Source of the DNA: Spirochaetia bacterium
GTDB lineage: Bacteria > Spirochaetota > Spirochaetia > Treponematales > Rectinemataceae
DNA: 64,000 nucleotides
Assembly: GCA_029975555.1 (NCBI GenBank)
Contig: JARKOY010000021.1
Location: forward strand, 1 to 64,000
Direction: 5' to 3'
Below the pieces are notes generated by a model that searched no databases, was not told where the DNA came from, and saw only the letters and a list, made by a program, of their open reading frames with translations. This document shows, piece after piece, positions 51,100-59,973 of this stretch (position 1 is the first letter of the stretch; every line of letters starts with the position of its first letter). The position numbers and the translations under genes were made by a program.

Positions 51100-52941
51100 A
51101 TGAAAAGGTTTTTTGTCATACTCTGCGCACTTCTCGCGATGACCATGTCGCTTGCAGCGCAGAGCAAATCCGTGGACCTGACGTTCATCGAAACGTCGGA
51201 TATCCACGGCTCAATCTATCCATACAATTTCATCACCGCAAAGCCGGCCGCCACATCGCTCGCTCAGGTGGCCAGTCTCATCAAAGAAGAGCGCTCCGAT
51301 CCGGAAGCAAATGTGGTCGTTCTCGAGAACGGGGATTCTCTGCAGGGCCAGCCCACGGTGTACTACTACAACTTCGAGAAGACCGATGGCCCGCACATCT
51401 GGTCGCAGGCAGTCAATTTCCTTGGGTACGATGCGGTCGGCGTAGGCAACCACGACATCGAGGCAGGCCACGCAGTGTACGATAAGCTCTACGAAGAGAT
51501 GCAGGCGCCTGTGCTGTGCGCGAACGCGGTGAAGCCCGATGGAACGCCTTATTTTCAGCCCTACACCGTGATCGAAAAAGCTGGGATAAAGATCGCAATT
51601 CTCGGCATGATCACGCCGAAGATCCCTGATTGGCTGCCGCCTCAGTTCTGGACCGGCATGCAGTTCGAAGACATGGTGCAAACTGCCAAGAAGTGGGTGC
51701 CCATCATTCAGGAGAAAGAGCACCCTGACCTGCTCATCGGCCTCTTCCATGCGGGCGTCGACTACACCTACGGCAACGTCACCCGCGACACGCCGAACAA
51801 CGAGAACGCCGCGCAGCTCGTGGCCGAAATGGTGCCTGGCTTCGACCTCATATTCGTCGGCCACGACCACGCAGGATGGGCCGGCCAGGGATGGGACCCC
51901 GTCAACAAGAAAAAGATCGACGTCAAGGACCCGAACGGAAAAGTCGTCCCCATCTACGGACCGCTCAACGCCGCCCGCAACGTGGCCGTGGTGAAGATGA
52001 ACCTCACCTGGAACGACCAAACCCAAAGCTGGGACAAGATCGTGCGCGGCGGCCTCATCGACATGACAAAATACCAGCCAGACCCCGAGTTTATGGCCAA
52101 ATTCCAGCCAATGTTCGACGAAATCAAAACATGGGTGGACCGCCCGATCGGCAAAATGGAAGGCAGCATTTCCACGCGCGAATCGATGTTCGGCGACTCG
52201 GCCTTCGTGGACCTCATCCACAGGATCCAGCTCGATCTCTCCAAAGACCCGAGCCTGGGCCTTATGCCGGCCGACATCTCCTTCGCCGCGCCGCTCTCGG
52301 CCGACGCCAAGCTCCCGTCGAGCGCGGACGGCACGCTCTATGTGCGCGACATGTTCAACCTCTACGTCTACGAGAACTTCCTGTACACCATGACGCTCAC
52401 CGGACAGCAGGTCAAGGACTTCCTCGAGTATTCGTATCAGTACTGGTTCGACACCATGCCGAACGAAGGGAACCACCTCATCGCGTTCCAGAGGGACAAA
52501 GAAGGCAAACTGATATTCGACAACCGCACCAACATGCCGATGACCGCCACACGCTACTACAATTACGATTCAGCGGCCGGCATCAACTATGTGGTCGACG
52601 TGACTCAGCCTCCGGGACAGCGAGTCTCCATCTCCAGCATGTCCGACGGCCGCGCCTTCAATCCTGACGCCACCTACACCGTGGCCATCAACTCCTACCG
52701 CGGCTCAGGCGGCGGCGGACACCTCGAGAAAGGCGCCGGCCTCGACAAGGACACCATTCTTTCGATGAAACTCGTGAACGGCGCCACCACCAAGGACCTG
52801 CGCTACTTCCTGCTCAAATGGTTCGAGAAGCAGGAGGGACCGATCACCGTGACGCCGCTCGGCAACTGGACGGTGGAGCCAAGCGATCTCGCGGCTCTCG
52901 GTGAGAAGACCGATTTCCCGCTCCTGTATCCTTCGAAGTAA
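51100..52941 (+). CDS. Periplasmic 5'-nucleotidase/2',3'-cyclic phosphodiesterase family (UshA-like)
   Basis: A 613-residue secreted enzyme with signal peptide (residues 1-21, ending LAAQ). The N-terminal calcineurin-like domain holds the dimetal ligands: SDIHGS (D34, H36), ENGDSLQG, GNHDIE, LFHAGVD and GHDHAGW. The C-terminal 5'-nucleotidase domain has the NSYRGSGGGG substrate loop near residue 530. Family members release phosphate from extracellular nucleotides. Cleaved nucleosides could feed the deoxynucleoside kinase and phosphoribosyltransferase in this window. AAGGAGG precedes the ATG. A terminator follows about 90 nt downstream. Confidence 0.93.
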   Translation: MKRFFVILCALLAMTMSLAAQSKSVDLTFIETSDIHGSIYPYNFITAKPAATSLAQVASLIKEERSDPEANVVVLENGDSLQGQPTVYYYNFEKTDGPHIWSQAVNFLGYDAVGVGNHDIEAGHAVYDKLYEEMQAPVLCANAVKPDGTPYFQPYTVIEKAGIKIAILGMITPKIPDWLPPQFWTGMQFEDMVQTAKKWVPIIQEKEHPDLLIGLFHAGVDYTYGNVTRDTPNNENAAQLVAEMVPGFDLIFVGHDHAGWAGQGWDPVNKKKIDVKDPNGKVVPIYGPLNAARNVAVVKMNLTWNDQTQSWDKIVRGGLIDMTKYQPDPEFMAKFQPMFDEIKTWVDRPIGKMEGSISTRESMFGDSAFVDLIHRIQLDLSKDPSLGLMPADISFAAPLSADAKLPSSADGTLYVRDMFNLYVYENFLYTMTLTGQQVKDFLEYSYQYWFDTMPNEGNHLIAFQRDKEGKLIFDNRTNMPMTATRYYNYDSAAGINYVVDVTQPPGQRVSISSMSDGRAFNPDATYTVAINSYRGSGGGGHLEKGAGLDKDTILSMKLVNGATTKDLRYFLLKWFEKQEGPITVTPLGNWTVEPSDLAALGEKTDFPLLYPSK

Positions 52942-52967
52942 AAAACCAAAGTAAAAATGCCGAAGGC

Positions 52968-52998
52968 CTGGCGCGCTGAAGGAAGTCCAGCGCGCCAG
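52968..52998 (+). terminator. GC hairpin after the 5'-nucleotidase gene
   Basis: CTGGCGCGCT and AGCGCGCCAG are perfect 10-bp arms around an 11-nt loop, 27 nt past the stop. No T-tract follows; it may protect the 3' end. Confidence 0.4.
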
Positions 52999-53033
52999 CC
53001 AGTAGTGTTGCGGCGTACATTTCGCACACGAAG

Positions 53034-53063
53034 GGCCGCCCTCGTACGGAGGCGGCCTTTTTT
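53034..53063 (+). terminator. Intrinsic terminator of the 5'-nucleotidase transcript
   Basis: GGCCGCC and GGCGGCC form a perfect 7-bp stem followed by TTTTTT. It separates the nucleotidase from the hsp20 promoter. Confidence 0.8.
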
Positions 53064-53159
53064 CATCGAAGAAACGAAGGCCCCACAGACGCCATGTAAT
53101 GCCCACCGTGCAAGGGGATACCTTCTCTGTTAACACACCAAAATATTTCATGCTTTTTC

Positions 53160-53188
53160 TTGATTTTCTCAGCAGATATCCCTATATT
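53160..53188 (+). promoter_or_regulatory. Sigma-70-type promoter of the Hsp20 gene
   Basis: TTGATT at 53160-53165 and TATATT at 53183-53188 with an ideal 17-nt spacer. It gives a leader of about 85 nt that is rich in short GC stems, just before the GAGGAGG site. No CIRCE element was seen. Confidence 0.6.
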
Positions 53189-53280
53189 TGAATGAGTAAG
53201 AATGCTCGCCCGCACGGGGAGCGACGATGAGCCGACGGGCTATGGCCGCGGCTGCGGGGTGTTCCCCCGAGGAGGAAAGT

Positions 53281-53859
53281 ATGAACAAAAGACCGTATGT
53301 GGACATAGGGTCCATATTCGACGAGATCTTCGAAGCGGCGAAGGACTTCGGAGAGCGCATGAAGAATTTCGCACCAGGCTTTGGTGGTCCGGAAGGCGAA
53401 GATGAATACGAAGGGGACCATGATCGACATGGCTGTCACGGCATAGGTGGCGGCGCATGGTTCGAGGCGCATCACGGGGACGACAATGTCGACTACTATC
53501 CGAACTATTCCTATCCACCCCTCAATGTGTACATGCTCGCCGACAAGAGCCTCGTGTTCGAATTTGCTTTGGCCGGTTTCGACGAAAAGAACATGAGCCT
53601 CTCGTTCCAGGGCGACTACATGGTGTTCTCTGCACGCATCGGTGTCGAGCAACCAGAAGAAGGCGTGCGGTACTTCAAGCGGCGGCTCAAACTGAAGGAT
53701 ATCGACAAACAGAAGTATTACGTGCCTGCAGACAAGTTCGACCAGGAAAAGGTCAAGGCCGTCTTCCGCAACGGCATCCTCAAGGTGACGGTGCCGCCCA
53801 AAGAAGTGATGGACACTCCCGAGGGCATCAAGATCGAAATCGTTAAAGAAGGAGAATAA
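53281..53859 (+). CDS. Small heat-shock protein, Hsp20/alpha-crystallin family
   Basis: A 192-residue ATP-independent chaperone. A long N-terminal region (residues 1-80) begins NKRPYVDIGSIFDEIFEAA and contains a Gly/Asp/His-rich stretch. The alpha-crystallin domain spans about residues 80-180 (for example LVFEFALAGFDEKNMSLSF and VKAVFRNGILKVTVPPKE, with the conserved GILKVTVP). GAGGAGG lies 5 nt before ATG 53281; the in-frame start at 53227 has no such site. A single-gene transcript with its own promoter and terminator. Confidence 0.92.
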   Translation: MNKRPYVDIGSIFDEIFEAAKDFGERMKNFAPGFGGPEGEDEYEGDHDRHGCHGIGGGAWFEAHHGDDNVDYYPNYSYPPLNVYMLADKSLVFEFALAGFDEKNMSLSFQGDYMVFSARIGVEQPEEGVRYFKRRLKLKDIDKQKYYVPADKFDQEKVKAVFRNGILKVTVPPKEVMDTPEGIKIEIVKEGE

Positions 53860-53893
53860 GGCGAGAATCTCCGCCTGCATGGAAGCATACAAG

Positions 53894-53929
53894 AAGGGCG
53901 CGGTTCCACACGGGGCCGCGCCCTTTCTT
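53894..53929. terminator. Bidirectional terminator between Hsp20 and the DUF1667 gene
   Basis: AAGGGCGCGG and CCGCGCCCTT are perfect 10-bp arms with a 12-nt loop. On the plus strand TTTCTT follows; on the minus strand TTCTT follows, 26 nt after the DUF1667 stop. It can end both convergent transcripts. Confidence 0.7.
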
Positions 53930-53954
53930 ATGTACGACTTTTGGCGACACCGGT

Positions 53955-54344
53955 CTATTTTAAAGCCACGCTGCGCGAAATGGCCACGTCCACCTCAGTG
54001 CCGAGCGCCTTGGGCAGCACCACCGTGCCCCGGACAGTGGGTAGGCGCACAGTCATACTTCTCAGGACCTCGAGAAGCTCTGGAATTTTCTCTTTGGGAA
54101 AGGCGCTCGTCGTGCGCACGGGGACGCGGCGAGGCAGGCTTGAGTCAGGCCCTGGCGCGCGCCCATCAGGAAGCACGGCCGCGCAGGTGAAGGTCACCAC
54201 GCGCTTCGGGTTGAACATCTCCTCGCGCGCGTACTGCTCGCCGCGCACACAGCGGTTGCCGGTCACTCGCATTTCGCCAGCCTCGTCAGTATCTACGGCG
54301 AGGTGGCAGCCCATGGGGCAGGTAATACAGATCAGTTCTCGCAT
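53955..54344 (-). CDS. DUF1667 protein of the GlpA-type dehydrogenase locus
   Basis: A 129-residue protein with an N-terminal cysteine cluster (ICITCPMGCHL ... GNRCVRGEQYA; C-x2-C-x3-C and a fourth Cys near residue 29). The spacing is like an iron-sulfur binding motif of molybdopterin oxidoreductases. The rest is the DUF1667 domain (NPKRVVTFTCAA ... VRTTSAFPKEKI). Genes of this family occur beside GlpA-like and NAD(FAD)-dependent dehydrogenases and are thought to replace GlpC in some anaerobes. It lies 10 nt downstream of the FAD oxidoreductase gene. GAGGGG precedes the ATG at 54344. Confidence 0.85.
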   Translation of the reverse strand: MRELICITCPMGCHLAVDTDEAGEMRVTGNRCVRGEQYAREEMFNPKRVVTFTCAAVLPDGRAPGPDSSLPRRVPVRTTSAFPKEKIPELLEVLRSMTVRLPTVRGTVVLPKALGTEVDVAISRSVALK

Positions 54345-54354
54345 AGAATTCCCC

Positions 54355-55605
54355 TCACACCAGTGCGATTTCGATTGTCGAATCGCGGCCGGCCGCCGAC
54401 AGCTCCTCGGGTGCAAGGGTCAGACTCAGCATCTCCGAGGGCTGAACATGCGCGAGCCTGCGCGACTTCACCACTGCTCCGTCGAGGCGCACTTCGAGCC
54501 GCGCGTCGTTCTTCACGACGAGGCTGCGCATGTAGAGTCTGTTTTCGCGCTCAGGATTGATGCGCATGGGCAACACGTAACGGATGTTTTGGCCGGTCTT
54601 GACGCGGAGTTCGCGCGCAGGCCTGTAGCCCGAAAGCCATGCCGCCGCGTTCGCGCCCGCGCGCCGCGCCTCCTCCACCACATAGTCGACGAGATCGTGC
54701 ACATGCAGCACATTGCCGCAGGCGAACACCCCCGGCATCGTGGTCATGAGCATGCTGTCCACCCATGGCCCATTCGTTGTGGGCTGAATTTCGATCCCCG
54801 CGTTGCGAGAAAGCTCGTTTTCCGGGACAAGCCCCACCGACAAAAGCACGGTGTCGCAGGCGATTTTAAAGGCCTTCTCGTGCATGAGCGCGCCCGACTC
54901 GATCGGCGTCACCTCGATGCCTTCGACCCTGTCATTGCCGTAGATGTCGGTTACAAGGTGCGACAGATAGAGGGGAATGCCGAAGTCGTTGAGGCACTGC
55001 ACGATGTTGCGCGTAAGCCCGCTCGGATAGGGCAAAATTTCGATCACCGCGTGGACTTTACAGCCCGACCAGCTCATGCGGCGCGCCATGATGAGCCCGA
55101 TGTCGCCAGAACCGATGATCACGACGTCTTTGCCGGGGATATAGCCTTCGATGTTCACGAGGCGCTGGGCGAGCCCCGCCGTGTAGATGCCTGCGGGCCT
55201 CGTGCCGGGGATACGGATGTTGCCGCGGTTGCGCTCGCGGCACCCCATCGCCAAAACGATCGTGCGTGCCTGGACGCGCATCATGCCCTGTTCCGGCGAC
55301 ACGCAGTAGATGGCCTTCGCCCCCTCTTCCTCGCGGATGTCGAGCACGGTGGTGCGGAGCGAGACCTGGATGTTGCGCGCCACGACCTTTTCTTCAAAGC
55401 GCTGCGCGAACTCGGGGCCGGTGAGTTCTTCGTTGAATTCGATGAGGCCGAACCCGTTGTGGATGCACTGCATGAGGATGCCGCCGAGCGCATCTTCCCG
55501 CTCCAGAATGAGCACCGAATGGCCGCGCGCATCGAGCTCGAGCGCAGCGGCCATGCCCGCAGCGCCTCCGCCTATGACCACCGCGTCGAACGTAAGCTGC
55601 TTCAT
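54355..55605 (-). CDS. FAD-dependent pyridine nucleotide-disulfide-type oxidoreductase
   Basis: A 416-residue flavoprotein. The FAD-binding motif VVIGGGAAGMAAALEL is at residues 9-24, a second dinucleotide motif VVIIGSGDIGLIMARR is near residue 182, and the FAD-ribityl motif GVFACGNVLHVHDL is near residue 295. A CIHNGFG segment near residue 47 replaces a redox disulfide. In this locus type the protein takes the place of GlpB and may pass electrons between GlpA and the DUF1667 protein or NAD(P). Its start overlaps the GlpA stop (ATGA), so the two are translationally coupled. Confidence 0.9.
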   Translation of the reverse strand: MKQLTFDAVVIGGGAAGMAAALELDARGHSVLILEREDALGGILMQCIHNGFGLIEFNEELTGPEFAQRFEEKVVARNIQVSLRTTVLDIREEEGAKAIYCVSPEQGMMRVQARTIVLAMGCRERNRGNIRIPGTRPAGIYTAGLAQRLVNIEGYIPGKDVVIIGSGDIGLIMARRMSWSGCKVHAVIEILPYPSGLTRNIVQCLNDFGIPLYLSHLVTDIYGNDRVEGIEVTPIESGALMHEKAFKIACDTVLLSVGLVPENELSRNAGIEIQPTTNGPWVDSMLMTTMPGVFACGNVLHVHDLVDYVVEEARRAGANAAAWLSGYRPARELRVKTGQNIRYVLPMRINPERENRLYMRSLVVKNDARLEVRLDGAVVKSRRLAHVQPSEMLSLTLAPEELSAAGRDSTIEIALV

Positions 55606-57032
55606 AGGCTCCCCTTCAAGACAAACGAATCGCCGCCGCGCTTCGTGATCTGATCGAAGCGCATGCCCGTCTCGCGCATGAGGATGCGGATGATCTTGTA
55701 GGTGCAGAAACCGCCCTGACAGCGGCCCATCTGCGCGCGCGTGTAGTATTTGATGCCGTCGAGCGTCGTGTGTCCTGCGCGGATCGCCGCGACGATCTCC
55801 GCCTCGCTGACGCGCTCGCAGCGGCAGACGATGTCGCCGTACGCGGGATCTTGAGCGACGAGCGCATCCAGGGCAAAGGGATCGGCGTCGCGCGCACGCG
55901 GCACCTTGCGGACACAGGGGTCCCAGTCGGGCTTCTCGACGAGGCGCAAGCCCGCCTTTTTGAGCAGGTCCTTGACGTACTCGCCTATGGCCGGACTCGC
56001 CGTCAGGCCCGGCGACTGGATGCCTGCGACATGGACGAGCGCAGGAACCTTCTCTGACAGCGCGATGTAAAAGTCGCTGCCGTACGCGGCGCGAAGTCCG
56101 GCAAAGCTCGTGATGACGTCGTTCTCAGAGATGGCAGGGACCATCATGCGGGCAGCGTGCAGCACGTGTTCGAGCTGCTCGCGCGTGGTCGCGAAGTCTT
56201 CCTTGCTCTGGGCGGGCGAGGCCGTAGGACCGATGAGCACCGTGCCCTCGACGGTGGGAATGACCAATATACCTTTGGAGACTTCGGTGGGAACCGGAAA
56301 GATGACGCGCGAAGGCTTTGCCTTGGTGGTGCGGTCGAGGAGGTAGTACTCGCCCTTGCGCGGCATGATGGTGAAGCGCTCGGCGCCGAAGGCGGCTGAG
56401 ACGGAGTCCGCATGCAATCCCGCCGAGTTCACCACGTAGCGCGCGCGGATCTCCTGCCCGCCTTTGGCACGAATGTGCCAGCAGTCGCCCCGCCGTTCGG
56501 CCGCCTCCACTTCGAACTCGGTCTTCACCTGGACGCCGTTGTTCCGCGCAGACTCCACGAGCGAGAACACAAAGCGGTACGGCTCGAGAATGCCTCCCGA
56601 CGGCGCGTACAGGCCGCCCACGACGTCGGGGTTGAGCTTGGGTTCGAGCTCGAGCATGCGCTCGCGCGAGCACATCTCGATGCCGATGACGCCATTTTCC
56701 ACGCCCTGGAGGTAGAGCTGCTCGATGGCCTTCATCTCGTCCTCGTGCAGCGCTGCGACGAGTATCCCGCAGCGCTCGAAGGGAAAGTCGAGCTCTTCGT
56801 GGAGGCGGTCGAACATGAGCGCTCCCTGCAGCTCGAGGCGCGCCTTCAATGTGCTTATGTGATCGTGAAATCCGCCGTGGACGATCCCCGAATTCGCCTT
56901 GGAGGTACCGAGCGATACATCGATCTCTTTTTCGAGCAAGACGACATCGAGTTCATACTGCGAGAGCTTGCGCGCGACGTTCGCGCCGCAGACACCCGCC
57001 CCGATGATAGCGACATCGTATATCTCTTTCAT
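55602..57032 (-). CDS. glpA: GlpA-like glycerol-3-phosphate dehydrogenase (FAD)
   Basis: A 476-residue flavoprotein oxidising glycerol-3-phosphate to dihydroxyacetone phosphate. The N-terminal FAD motif is VAIIGAGVCGANVARKL at residues 7-23, followed by the DAO fold (TSKANSGIVHGGFHDH, GYLI-like core, SFAGLRAAYG). The C-terminal BFD-like [2Fe-2S] domain has the four cysteines in CRCERVSEAE and GRCQGGFC. That domain is characteristic of GlpA rather than GlpD. I use ATG 57032; the upstream open frame is AT-rich and non-coding. First gene of a three-gene operon. It lies 176 nt downstream of the GDPD gene, with a possible separate promoter. Confidence 0.9.
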   Translation of the reverse strand: MKEIYDVAIIGAGVCGANVARKLSQYELDVVLLEKEIDVSLGTSKANSGIVHGGFHDHISTLKARLELQGALMFDRLHEELDFPFERCGILVAALHEDEMKAIEQLYLQGVENGVIGIEMCSRERMLELEPKLNPDVVGGLYAPSGGILEPYRFVFSLVESARNNGVQVKTEFEVEAAERRGDCWHIRAKGGQEIRARYVVNSAGLHADSVSAAFGAERFTIMPRKGEYYLLDRTTKAKPSRVIFPVPTEVSKGILVIPTVEGTVLIGPTASPAQSKEDFATTREQLEHVLHAARMMVPAISENDVITSFAGLRAAYGSDFYIALSEKVPALVHVAGIQSPGLTASPAIGEYVKDLLKKAGLRLVEKPDWDPCVRKVPRARDADPFALDALVAQDPAYGDIVCRCERVSEAEIVAAIRAGHTTLDGIKYYTRAQMGRCQGGFCTYKIIRILMRETGMRFDQITKRGGDSFVLKGSL

Positions 57033-57208
57033 CTCTTGTGACCTTTTCCAATCGCTGATCATACTCGAGCAGCTCCGAAAAAAACAAGCAGGATTTTTCT
57101 GACAGACGATCATTTCGACACTAACAGAAGCATTTTTGCGGAAGAGCTGTTCATTCTCTATATTTTACATCAAGACAATCTTGCTTCCCAATGAATCTAT
57201 TTGGAAAT

Positions 57209-58099
57209 TTAGGCCCAATTCTTCTTAGAAAGCCACCGTCTTACCGTCGTTGAGAACCTTTCAGGCTCGTCGGTGGCAAACCAGCGCACCCCCAAATCGA
57301 GGAGCGCAAAAAGGTCGCCCTCATCGAACTTCCAGGGGAAGAGTTCAAGATCGATGTTGGCCTCGCTGCATAGAGCGAGGGCTGAGCTGATAAACTCCGG
57401 TCCTATAGTATAGCGCCACGTGGTAGCATTCCTGACTCTCTTCTCTGCAGTGGCGTCTGTGGCGTTCTCAGGTTCTATTTTGTCATTGAGGTGCAACTGG
57501 ATCTGAGACAGGCCGGCAAAACCTTCTGATGCCGAAGCCAAAAACTTAGACTCGATTTCATAACCGGACTTGCCCCCTATCCACTGCATAGTCCCTACCG
57601 CGGGGAAAAGGCGTCTCATTGCGGCGAGATACGGACGTTCAGGGCCCGCAATCCATACTCTTTCCTCAAGGCCATACTCCGCGATGAGGTTCGCCAGTCG
57701 CTCAAGATCGATATTCTTCAGATCAAGATATACCCTTGCCTCTGGCAGGGCAGGCATCTCAGCGAAGATGTCTTTCAGCAAGGGGACCCTCGCCCCCGCA
57801 AACGCCGGAGAAAATTTTGCCCCTGCATCAACATGAACGAACGATGCATACGGAAGCGATTCGACAGGAATATCAGCTATTGTCTCAGGGGCATCCGTGG
57901 TGCGACGCAGTGTCGGATCATGAAGACAAATTATCTGTCCATCGGCAGTCGTACGAATGTCCAGTTCCGCTGCACCCCCCAGGTCCCACGCATAGTGTGC
58001 AGATACGAGCGTATTATCCGGACGCTCAAACCCTCCGCCGCCTCTGTGAGCCTGCCAAAAGACAACTCCCCCGATTCCCCACGCCGTGTTATGTTTCAT
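57209..58099 (-). CDS. Glycerophosphodiester phosphodiesterase
   Basis: A 296-residue TIM-barrel enzyme splitting glycerophosphodiesters into an alcohol and glycerol phosphate. Active-site residues are seen in AHRGGGGFERPDNT (His18, Arg19) and ELDIRTTADGQIICLHDPTL (Glu, Asp, His). There is no signal peptide, so it acts inside the cell on imported glycerophosphodiesters, like cytosolic UgpQ. It is the fourth gene behind the ABC importer and follows the second permease gene by 32 nt, so import and cleavage are coupled. Confidence 0.92.
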   Translation of the reverse strand: MKHNTAWGIGGVVFWQAHRGGGGFERPDNTLVSAHYAWDLGGAAELDIRTTADGQIICLHDPTLRRTTDAPETIADIPVESLPYASFVHVDAGAKFSPAFAGARVPLLKDIFAEMPALPEARVYLDLKNIDLERLANLIAEYGLEERVWIAGPERPYLAAMRRLFPAVGTMQWIGGKSGYEIESKFLASASEGFAGLSQIQLHLNDKIEPENATDATAEKRVRNATTWRYTIGPEFISSALALCSEANIDLELFPWKFDEGDLFALLDLGVRWFATDEPERFSTTVRRWLSKKNWA

Positions 58100-58131
58100 A
58101 TGATTCTCCCGTATTCATGACTGTACAATCA

Positions 58132-58986
58132 TCAACCTTTGATGCCTGATGTAGCCACCCCTTCGATGAACTTCTTCTGGACGAACAGAAAGAGCACCAA
58201 GACAGGGAGTGTGACGAAACAGCAGCCTGCCATAAGCTGATTCCATGTCGTGCCTCGGTCGTCGGAGAAGGCCTTGAGGGCTATCTGCACCATGCGCATC
58301 TTCTCGTTGTTGATGACGATAAGAGGCCACAGCGTGCTGTTCCACTCATCGATAAAGGAGAGCAACCCCACGGTGAGCGCCGTCGATTTCGAGAGCGGAA
58401 GGCCAACTGTCAGCATATAGCGAAAATGGCTGCAGCCGTCGACCGCTGCAGCGTCCACCAGTTCTTTCGGCATCGTCAGGAAAAATTGACGGAACATAAA
58501 TACGGAAAACGCACCAACCATGCCAGGCACGATCAGCGCCCAATACGTGTTCACCCAACCAAGCTTACTGACCACGAGATACTTGGCCACGAGCGTTGTC
58601 TCCTCAGGAATCATCATCGTGCCGAGTATGGCCAGAAAGATAAACTTCGATCCCCTGAATTTAAAGGTGAGTGCGTAGCCTGCGAAGGCGGACAGCATAA
58701 TCTTGAGGAGAGGAATCGCAGTCGCCACGAAGAGAGTATTGGCGAGATACCTGGGCCACGGCGTGGCATTCCATGCCTGAATGAAATTCTTGAACGAAAA
58801 AACCGAAGGCAACAGGGTGGGCGGATATTTATACACCTCGGTGCTGTCCTTGAAACCCGTAAGTATCATCCAGAAAATGGGCACGTTGTAGATGATGACG
58901 AACGCAAAGAGAAGACCATAGCCGAGAATGCTGAGTGGCTGTCTTGATTTCGCAGCGCGGCGCACAGTCATATTGGTCATTTTCAT
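58132..58986 (-). CDS. ABC importer permease 2 (CUT1/UgpE-like)
   Basis: A 284-residue inner-membrane permease with six helices. The EAA loop that contacts the ATPase is ELVDAAAVDGCSHFRYMLTV near residue 193. The family imports sugars, glycerol phosphates and oligosaccharides; UgpE is the closest context match because of the glycerophosphodiesterase next to it. Its start overlaps the stop of permease 1 (ATGA). Confidence 0.9.
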   Translation of the reverse strand: MKMTNMTVRRAAKSRQPLSILGYGLLFAFVIIYNVPIFWMILTGFKDSTEVYKYPPTLLPSVFSFKNFIQAWNATPWPRYLANTLFVATAIPLLKIMLSAFAGYALTFKFRGSKFIFLAILGTMMIPEETTLVAKYLVVSKLGWVNTYWALIVPGMVGAFSVFMFRQFFLTMPKELVDAAAVDGCSHFRYMLTVGLPLSKSTALTVGLLSFIDEWNSTLWPLIVINNEKMRMVQIALKAFSDDRGTTWNQLMAGCCFVTLPVLVLFLFVQKKFIEGVATSGIKG

Positions 58987-59888
58987 TGATAGTGAACCTT
59001 CTTCTCGCCGAATATCGACTGAAGTACCGTGAACAGCAGTATGAAGAGAAACACGAAGACAGCCACAGCCGAAGCATACCCCATGCGGAAATTCTCGAAC
59101 GCCTCTTTATAGATATAGAGCACGAGGGTCTCCGTGCTCCTGACAGGACCGCCATTTGTCAACACAAGTGGAGAGACCGACACTTTTAGGGCGGATATTA
59201 TCTGAATAATCATGACAAAAAAGGTGGTCGGCGACAGGAGTGGAAGCGTGATGTAGCGGAACTTCATGAACTTCGATGCTCCTTCCACCGTGGCTGCCTC
59301 GTAATATTCGTTCGGAATGTTGAGGAGCCCGGACAGAAAGATGACGCCGTTGTAGCCGATCCTCTTCCATATCCCGACGATGAGCAATGCTGCCATGGAA
59401 CCTCCGCCGGGATCTCGAATCCACTGCATCCAGTGTGGGGGCGCGGCTCGATCCGCCAGCCCAAGTCCATAAATGACGTAATTCAGTATCCCCTGGGCAG
59501 GATCGAAAATCCAGCGCCAGATAAGGGACGCCACGACCATCGAGATGACTACGGGCAGAAAGAACATGAGGCGGAAAAAAGATCTGCCAATAGAAGCACT
59601 TTTAAGGATAAGTCCCACCAAAAGCCCGAGGAAGATGCAGAGGGGGACGCTCCAGAGTGCATACACTACGGTCACCTTAAGGGAATTCCAGAACTCTGGG
59701 CTCGTGAGCATCTGAAGATAGTTCCTCAGCCCTATCCAACGAGGGGTTCCCAGCATATTCCATTTTAGGAAAGAGACGCCGAGGCAGTAAAAGAGAGCGA
59801 AATAGCTGAACACGAACATAATGAGCACAGTAGGAGCGAGCGAGAGGATCAGAAAAAACGTCTTGCCTCTCTTGTCAGAAACGCTCAT
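58983..59888 (-). CDS. ABC importer permease 1 (CUT1/UgpA-like)
   Basis: A 301-residue permease with six helices. The EAA loop is EYYEAATVEGASKFMKFRYI near residue 203. I chose ATG 59888 (GGAG 7 nt upstream); the longer frame reads into the gap after the binding-protein gene. It is the second gene of the importer operon, 85 nt downstream of the binding-protein gene. No ATPase gene is encoded anywhere in the block, so a shared ATPase of the MsmK/UgpC type must be supplied from elsewhere. Confidence 0.9.
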   Translation of the reverse strand: MSVSDKRGKTFFLILSLAPTVLIMFVFSYFALFYCLGVSFLKWNMLGTPRWIGLRNYLQMLTSPEFWNSLKVTVVYALWSVPLCIFLGLLVGLILKSASIGRSFFRLMFFLPVVISMVVASLIWRWIFDPAQGILNYVIYGLGLADRAAPPHWMQWIRDPGGGSMAALLIVGIWKRIGYNGVIFLSGLLNIPNEYYEAATVEGASKFMKFRYITLPLLSPTTFFVMIIQIISALKVSVSPLVLTNGGPVRSTETLVLYIYKEAFENFRMGYASAVAVFVFLFILLFTVLQSIFGEKKVHYQ

Positions 59889-59973
59889 ACATTTTCTCCA
59901 AAATAAACTGTAATCGTGGAGTGCATGTTTGGCCGGGCACATACTGCCCGGCCACAACGGAGATAATTCCCGC

